From: Cinnamomum chago
Lineage: Eukaryota > Streptophyta > Magnoliopsida > Laurales > Lauraceae
Length of the DNA stretch: 64,000 nucleotides
Assembly: GCA_038049695.1 (NCBI GenBank)
Contig: CP142456.1
Location: forward strand, 18,876,501 to 18,940,500
Reading direction: 5' to 3'
Shown here: positions 58,839 to 64,000 of the stretch, one piece after another
Numbering within the stretch: position 1 is the stretch's first letter
Layout: each line of letters opens with the position of its first letter
The notes under the pieces: model-generated
The model's database searches: none
The model's input: only the letters and a program-made list of their open reading frames with translations
Told to the model about the DNA's origin: nothing
Translations under genes and position numbers: made by a program

Positions 58839-60312
58839 TGATGTGTTGAATTTATATGTATATTTTATCATTTTTTTCACCTTGAGTTATTGTTAGTTGC
58901 ACATCAATTTTATTAGTTTATTAGGTTTTTAGTGTGTTTTGTGCTATTTGATGTGTTTGTTGTTTTGTTATTTCTTAGGAATAATTTAGGTGTGGAATTT
59001 ATGGGAATGTCCAAGCTTGAAGAGAAATTCCTGATTCAATAAGGAATTGGAGAGCAAATGGTCAAGCCAAAGGGAGATCCTAAACCAACTAGGATTTGGA
59101 GTGGAGTAATTCGGCCACAAGAAAATTCAGAAAAGTAATTTTAGAATTCAGTTGTAAAAAAAGGAGAACGGGTCTTGGTCTCCTGAATTTTTACCCTTTT
59201 ATGGCCGTAACAAGAAGAGAGAAATCCTGGATTGGAGATAAATAAGTTACACACGGTTTTGGGGCTGAAGAAGTCAACAATCACTCTCTATTTATATATG
59301 GAGGCTAAAAGGGCAGTAGCTCCAGAGAGAGGGGGGGTTCCTTTCATCCATTATTCATCAACCATCTTCCATCTTTCACCACTCAACACAGGGAGGAACG
59401 ACCCATCTTCCAATCAGAAAAGAGGGACACGGTTTGCTGAGGAAACAACCAAGAATCCAGAAGAGAAGAATACGACTGCAGAAGTTGTGGTTCAGTCGAG
59501 CTTCAGCCTTCCCAAACTAGTTCTTTTTCTCATTCTTAATTTATTAATTGTTCATTATGAATTCCAGAATGAATGTTGTTTGTTTTGATTCAGTAATGAA
59601 CTAAATTTCAGTAACTAGGGCTATGATGTAGCTTTTCCATGATAATTCTGAATTTCTTGTGAATGTGATTATGAGATATCATTCAGATTGAGTATACATT
59701 ATTGTTCTTAATGCTTTCAATTAACTGATCACTAATTGAATGACTTAATGGTGCATGATGAGATCGAGAGAAGACTCATGTATGTTGCTTCTAGTAATGT
59801 ATGCCCACAATTGAGTGTGAAGGACAGAGATGTGAAACACAAACTTGTGCAGTCATGTGCATACTAAATTTTTAATGTGCATACCCCTAAGAAATACAAA
59901 GATATTAATGTGCTTGCATGCTTTTAACTTGTGTGTAGAGATATGACTTGTTATTGCAGGTAGGTAAGTTTAATTCTGCCAGGCCAAGGAGAGTTAAAAT
60001 AATATAGGTATTTCACTGTCATCTAGAATGATTATTGCATGATTGTCTAAAATAAAATTCAGAATTAGAATGGTTAGGTGAAATCAAAAGCCCTAGTAAA
60101 TTCTCTTCTTGATAATTCGGATTTTTTAGTTTAATCAGATTCAATTAGGTTAATTGTTTGGTTAATCAACCTTGAGTATTTCGATTTTCCAAATAACCAT
60201 TGAAGTAGAACAAATTCAATAGATAGCAAAAATAGTCCTTGTGGGTTCGATATCCGATCCGAGAGATCTATACTACTTGTTAAGACTTCGTACACTTGCG
60301 AATCACACAACA
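58839..60312 (+). repeat. 3' LTR of the Athila-type element, 1474 bp
   Basis: It starts TGATGTGTTG and ends CGAATCACACAACA. Compared with the 5' LTR it lacks about 17 bases after GAATTTATGGGAAT and about 30 bases after CGGATTTTT, and carries about 16 substitutions. Confidence 0.93.
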
Positions 60313-60317
60313 ACGAC

Positions 60318-60892
60318 AACATTGTCAATGTAGACCTTCACTGTTCTCCCGAGCTGCGCCTGAAACATTTTCGTTACCAGCCTCTGGTAAGTTGCCCCGG
60401 CATTTTTTAACCCGAAGGGCGTCACTTTGTAACAATAGATGCTTCTAGGTGTTATGAATGCGGTTTTTTCTTCGTCTAGCCCGTGCATCGGAATTTGATG
60501 GTAACCTCGGTAGGCATCGAGGAAACTCATTCTATCATGTCCTGCAGTGGCATCGATCATCTGATCGATCTTCAGGAGTGAGAAATTGTCTTTAGGACAT
60601 GCTTTATTGAGGTCGGTGAAGTCCACATAGACCCTCCACTTTCTACTCTTCTTCTTGACCACCACCGTGTTGGCCAACCATTCTGGATAATGTAGATCTC
60701 GGATTGCCCTGGCCTCGTGGCTTCCAGGAGCTTTTCGACTTCTTCAATCACTGCCTCTGTTTGCGGGACCCCCGTCCTGCGAGCTTTTTGTACTATAGGT
60801 TTGTGCTTGGAGTCCACGTTTAGCTTGTGGCACATGATCTTGGGGTCGATGCCTGGCATCTCGTATGGCGTCCAGGCGAAGACGTCCTTGTT
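60318..60892 (-). pseudogene. N-terminal RT of the Tat element
   Basis: Read from 60892 downward: MPGIDPKIMCHKLN opens the RT, a frameshift lies near 60670-60690, then WRVYVDFTDLNKACPKD, FLDAYRGYHQI, AFITPRS and PFGLKNAGATYQRL follow. The catalytic motif reads VYIDNV where YIDD or YVDD is expected, so the second catalytic Asp is Asn. The Athila-type element interrupts the frame three to four codons after this motif; the rest lies left of 49642. Confidence 0.9.
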
Positions 60893-61500
60893 CTACAACA
60901 AGAAGTTGAGTAGTTCGGACCTTTCATCATCGGGGAGCTGGCTCTCCAATAGAAAATATTTCTCCGAGTCATCGGGATCGATTCTGACTTTGGTCAGATC
61001 TTCTATATTCTTCTGTTCTGCTGATTGACCGACATCATTGAGATCGGCTTCGAGCTCGGCCATATGTACCTGTTGCGGCTCTGCTTCGCCAGGCACCACA
61101 GCCATCAGGCACTGTTTGACCATCTGCTGATCTCCCCGTATAGTGATCACCTCAACTCTCCTGCTGGCATTCTCCAACGAGAGTTTGAGCTTTTGGTGAT
61201 GGGTGATGGGCACTGCTTCCATGTCGTGCAGCCAAGTTCACCCCATTATTACATTGTATGGGGATGGTGTATCCACCACTAGGAAGTCGGTTGTCTTAAT
61301 GGCGCCTCCAGTTTGGACTTCTAGGGAAACTTCCCCCTTAGGATACACTGGCTTCGAGCTGAAGCCCACCAGGGGAGTGCGGGCTTCCTGAAATTCTTCC
61401 TCTTTAAGACCGAGCCTCTTAAAGCAGTCAAAATAGAGGATCTCAGGCGAGCTCTCGGGGTCCACAAGAATGCGCTTCACCTTGTAGTTTTTCAACTGCA
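60893..61500 (-). pseudogene. Protease and linker of the Tat element
   Basis: The frame carries VKRILVDPESSPEILYFD (aspartic protease; the Gly after the active-site region reads Glu), GFSSKPVYPKGEVSLEV and the closing VVDTPSPYNVIMG. TGA at 61238-61240 follows. The linker up to TAG at 60893-60895 contains the conserved HQKLKL and RGDQQM motifs. Gag, protease and the start of RT are in one frame and broken only by nonsense codons. Confidence 0.85.
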
Positions 61501-61561
61501 GAGTGAGGATTAGTGGGTCGTTGTGGGGGAGCTGGACTCCTTCCAGATCTTCGTCTGAGAA

Positions 61562-63413
61562 TCAGATCTTGGGCCTCTCCTTCCGAGCCTTTTTGGGCAC
61601 AGGCTCCAGTTCGGCCGACATCACCTGCTTGCCGTGTGAAGCCTTCCTGGCCTCAGCACAAGCTTGGTTACCTCCTCTAGGAGTGGGGGCCAAGTGAATC
61701 ACGTTGATGATGCCCTCTGGCTCGTCGCTATCCTGATCTTCATCAGGTCGACGCTGCTGAGCTCGGTTGACCCTTCCACCTTCCTTGTTGTAGTCTTTCA
61801 GGTGCCCGTCCTTGACGAACTTCTCGAGATGGGACTTGAGGGCCATGCAATCCTCGGTCTTGTGTCCATTCTGCTTATGGAAGGTACAGAACTTGCCCTA
61901 ATCTCGGGTGGATGGATCGCCTTTCATAGGCTGCGGCCACTGGAAGTAGGGCTCCGTCTTGATCTTGCCGAGGAGCTTATAGATGGGCTCCTTGAAGATC
62001 GTATTGACGACCTTATAGGAATCAACGGCCGGCTTGACGGGCTTGAACTTTGACTTCCTATTGCCCCAGAGGTGGAGACCGAGAAGGCTGCTGAACTCGT
62101 CGAGTCCTTCTTCCTGTCTGGCTCCCTCTTGGAGGATTTTTTGTCTCCTCTGGGGGGCCGGTCTCCTTGCGAGAGGCCGAAGCTTTCATCGGCCTTTGTC
62201 CTTTTCTTGTTCGATGTACCGGTTCACCCTAGCCATTAATGCTTTCATTGTGACTACGGGGGACCAGACCAGGTCTTTGCGGAGCTCATTGCCTGGGAGC
62301 AAAGCCTGCCAAAAGCACATGATGGCGACGTCATCTTTGGCGTCCTCGATCTGGCTATAGATTGTCTAGAATCTTTTGGCAAACTGAGTGACGTTTTTAG
62401 TCTCCCTCATCTGGATTGCCATGGGGTTGCCACTCGTCTTTGGGATGCCTCGGTGCACTTGAAACTTCTCGACGAAGGAGTTCCGGAGCTGCTCCAACTC
62501 GAAATCGATCCCTCCAAAAGTGCGCAGAACCATCTGAGGGGGAGATCGCCTAAACTGGAGGAGAAGACTCTACAATTCAGGTGGCCGACGTCCCCCCAGA
62601 TCGACATTCACTGGGTGAAATGTCGAAGGTGCGCTGTGGGGTCCGAGGCTCCGTCATAGAGGACGAATCTCAGAACGCTGAATCTCTTTGGGAGAGAGAA
62701 GTCCTTTATCTCCTGGGAGAAGGGGGACATGCCTTGGTCCTCTGCGTCTTAGGCGTCTGACCGGTCTCGGGCGAGGCCGACTTCTACCAACTTGTGCTAG
62801 ACCTCCTGCTTGACATGGTGGTCAAGCCATTCCGTCAGTTCCGCAACGTTCTCTGGCCTCAGCGACTCTGGTTCTTGGCGTGATCTCCTTGAGTCGCTGC
62901 GCAGATGGCTACTGCTCGAATCTTCTTCTTCGCCGCAGTCTCTTCTTTTATTGGTCAGAACTTGCCTCAAGTCCTGATTAACCGAAGGAGTCGGGTTCCT
63001 CTGTGGGACGGTGTCCGGGCTCTCCTATTCTCTCTGAGCTCCCTCTTAAGCTGACGAATCAACTCATCCTGCTCTTGAATGATATGGTCCTGGGATCTGA
63101 CGTCGACGATGAGGGCGTTGCCATCATCAACATTGTCAACTTGATGAGTAGATCTGCCCACCGACACCGTGAAGGGTCCTTCCACACTCGGCGCTACAGA
63201 TTTTCTGCGAGATCTCCCTTTGTGGGGGGGGGGGTCTTGGAGTGGCAGAGGTTGTGGTTGGAGTGGCTGGAGCGGTTGGGGTTGTGGCTCTAGTTGTGGA
63301 AACAACGGTGATGGTGGATGCTCTAGTGGAGGGAATGAGTACACCGGAGGTGGTAGCGACGAGTCCTTTCGGACCTTCGATGTACCTTCACCGTTTCTAG
63401 TCTTTGGAGGCAT
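61562..63413 (-). pseudogene. Gag of the Tat element
   Basis: The start is MPPKTRNGEGTSK at 63413, followed by a Pro/Gln-rich segment and a helical stretch (QDELIRQLKRELRENRR). The first frame ends at 62967. The capsid domain occupies about 62000-62600 (NPMAIQMRE, TKNVTQFAKRF then TAG at 62366-62368). TGA lies at 62186-62188 and TAG at 61898-61900. The C-terminus has a CTFHKQNGHKTEDC zinc-binding motif and LEKFVKDGHLKDY, typical of Tat gag. TGA at 61562-61564 closes this section. The frame changes near 62900-62970. Confidence 0.85.
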
Positions 63414-63432
63414 TTGCGGATTTGGTTTAATT

Positions 63433-63454
63433 CTTTCCCACAGACGACGCCAAT
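63433..63454 (-). other. Primer-binding site of the Tat element
   Basis: On the minus strand the bases after the 5' LTR read ATTGGCGTCGTCTGTGGG, close to the TGGCGCCGTCTGTGGGAA usual in Tat elements. One C-to-T change in GCGCC is visible. Confidence 0.75.
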
Positions 63455-64000
63455 TGTGAGTGCCTAAATATTACGGACTTGGATGAATGGATGTTTAGTT
63501 TATGATGATGCTGTGAAGCTTCTTTGGGAAAGATTAACCACCTGGACCTGAAAAGGAAGGAGGAAGAGAAAGGTCAGAGGCCCGGGCTGCTATAAGCCGG
63601 AGACACTCCGAAGCCTAAGTTAGTGCAGTCACTAGACAAAGGATGGGTGAATAAGGAAGAAGAGAATGCAGAGTAATGGTGTATCTGATTGTGTGTTTTA
63701 TGGGTTTACCTCATGCATATATATAGAGGAGAGCTCCTTCCATGGAGGTAGTAGAGGCACTGTCCCGTTGCCCCACACCATGCTTCCTTAATGGCGGTAG
63801 GTGGGGAAACGTCCCATCAGATCATGCTTCGAATCCTCTTATTAATGTGGACGTGATCGCCTAATAAGGTTGGTCCCTTATCATAGTCCGGCGCCCATCT
63901 TGTCAGTCAGTACATTCTGCAACGTAGTCGTAGCGTCATGGGGTACAATTATGACCTTGTACCCGTCCTAGCTGGCGGTGCTGAACTGGGGATGATGCCG
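63455..64000 (-). repeat. 5' LTR of the Tat element, partial
   Basis: It matches 41051-41612 with scattered differences and a few small indels, then runs off the window. The full unit should be about 770 bp, so roughly 220 bp are missing here. Confidence 0.9.

Larger units (their letters stand above)
49647..60312 (+). mobile_element. Athila-type Ty3/Gypsy retrotransposon, 10.67 kb, structurally complete
   Basis: LTRs at 49647-51164 and 58839-60312, target duplication ACGAC (49642-49646 and 60313-60317), a tRNA-Asp primer site, gag, pol and a polypurine tract are all present in order. It is inserted in opposite orientation into the Tat RT. By eye the LTRs differ by about 16 substitutions in roughly 1.45 kb plus a few indels (near 1 %), so insertion is recent. 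The reading frames are broken (see gag and pol). Confidence 0.95.
41051..64000 (-). mobile_element. Tat-type Ty3/Gypsy retrotransposon (partial, with nested insertions)
   Basis: The minus-strand element enters at the window end with part of its 5' LTR (63455 onward), then primer site, gag, protease, RT-RNase H, a second RNase H, integrase, a repeat-rich 3' region with an antisense gene, and its 3' LTR (41051-41820). The second, archaeal-type RNase H and the antisense ORF are hallmarks of the Tat clade. Two insertions interrupt it: an Athila-type element (49647-60312) and a solo LTR (44965-46708). Subtracting both and adding a full 5' LTR gives an original length of roughly 10.8 kb. It is coding-dead. 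Confidence 0.9.

Noticed and set aside
61025..61391. Plus-strand frames opposite the Tat protease and gag
   Set aside because: Shadow frames of the minus-strand polyprotein.

Overview
The window is plant nuclear DNA, most likely from an angiosperm. The evidence is spliced genes with GT-AG introns, a group IId WRKY transcription factor, and dense LTR retrotransposons and DNA transposons of plant-specific lineages. Species cannot be told from the sequence. I see no rRNA, tRNA or CRISPR. Only one gene looks intact and host-encoded: a WRKY21-type transcription factor on the minus strand (14806-18649, three coding exons, 352 residues).

Layout. 1-4924: the 5' part of a Ty1/Copia element on the minus strand (LTR, primer site, gag and protease), split by a 3.27 kb insertion bounded by 337-bp inverted LTR-like repeats. 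5280-6625: exon relics of a HAD-type hydrolase gene. 7420-7605: a CACTA-like end. 9530-12632: small hAT and other non-autonomous elements. 14100-20170: the WRKY gene, its long second intron, its leader and an upstream cluster of W-boxes. 20440-25350: AT-rich DNA with a SINE-like unit and hAT relics. 25353-27432: a Mutator-like element with long inverted repeats that contains a nested 1.03 kb hAT element. 27707-28113: a Tourist-like MITE. 28827-32585: a hAT element with a decayed transposase and a nested Tourist-like MITE. 35793-37232: further hAT-type relics. 37800-41050: an old Ty3/Gypsy remnant carrying a 143-bp hairpin insertion.

41051 to the window end is one large minus-strand Ty3/Gypsy element of the Tat type. 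Its 3' LTR is at 41051-41820 and its 5' LTR starts at 63455 and runs off the window. Its gag-pol is cut in the reverse transcriptase, next to the catalytic motif, by a complete plus-strand Athila-type Gypsy element (49647-60312, 5-bp target duplication ACGAC). A 1.74 kb solo LTR (44965-46708) splits an array of 58-bp tandem repeats in its 3' region. Between pol and the 3' LTR, on the opposite strand, lies a separate gene-like unit (about 42148-44408). It has its own TATA box, two G-boxes, three GT-AG introns and a coiled-coil C-terminus; this is the antisense ORF known from Tat elements and the most interesting item here.

Both large Gypsy elements are dead. Their inactivating changes are mostly C-to-T or G-to-A transitions (apparent CAG to TAG and CGA to TGA, and Asp to Asn in catalytic motifs), as expected from deamination of methylated cytosine.
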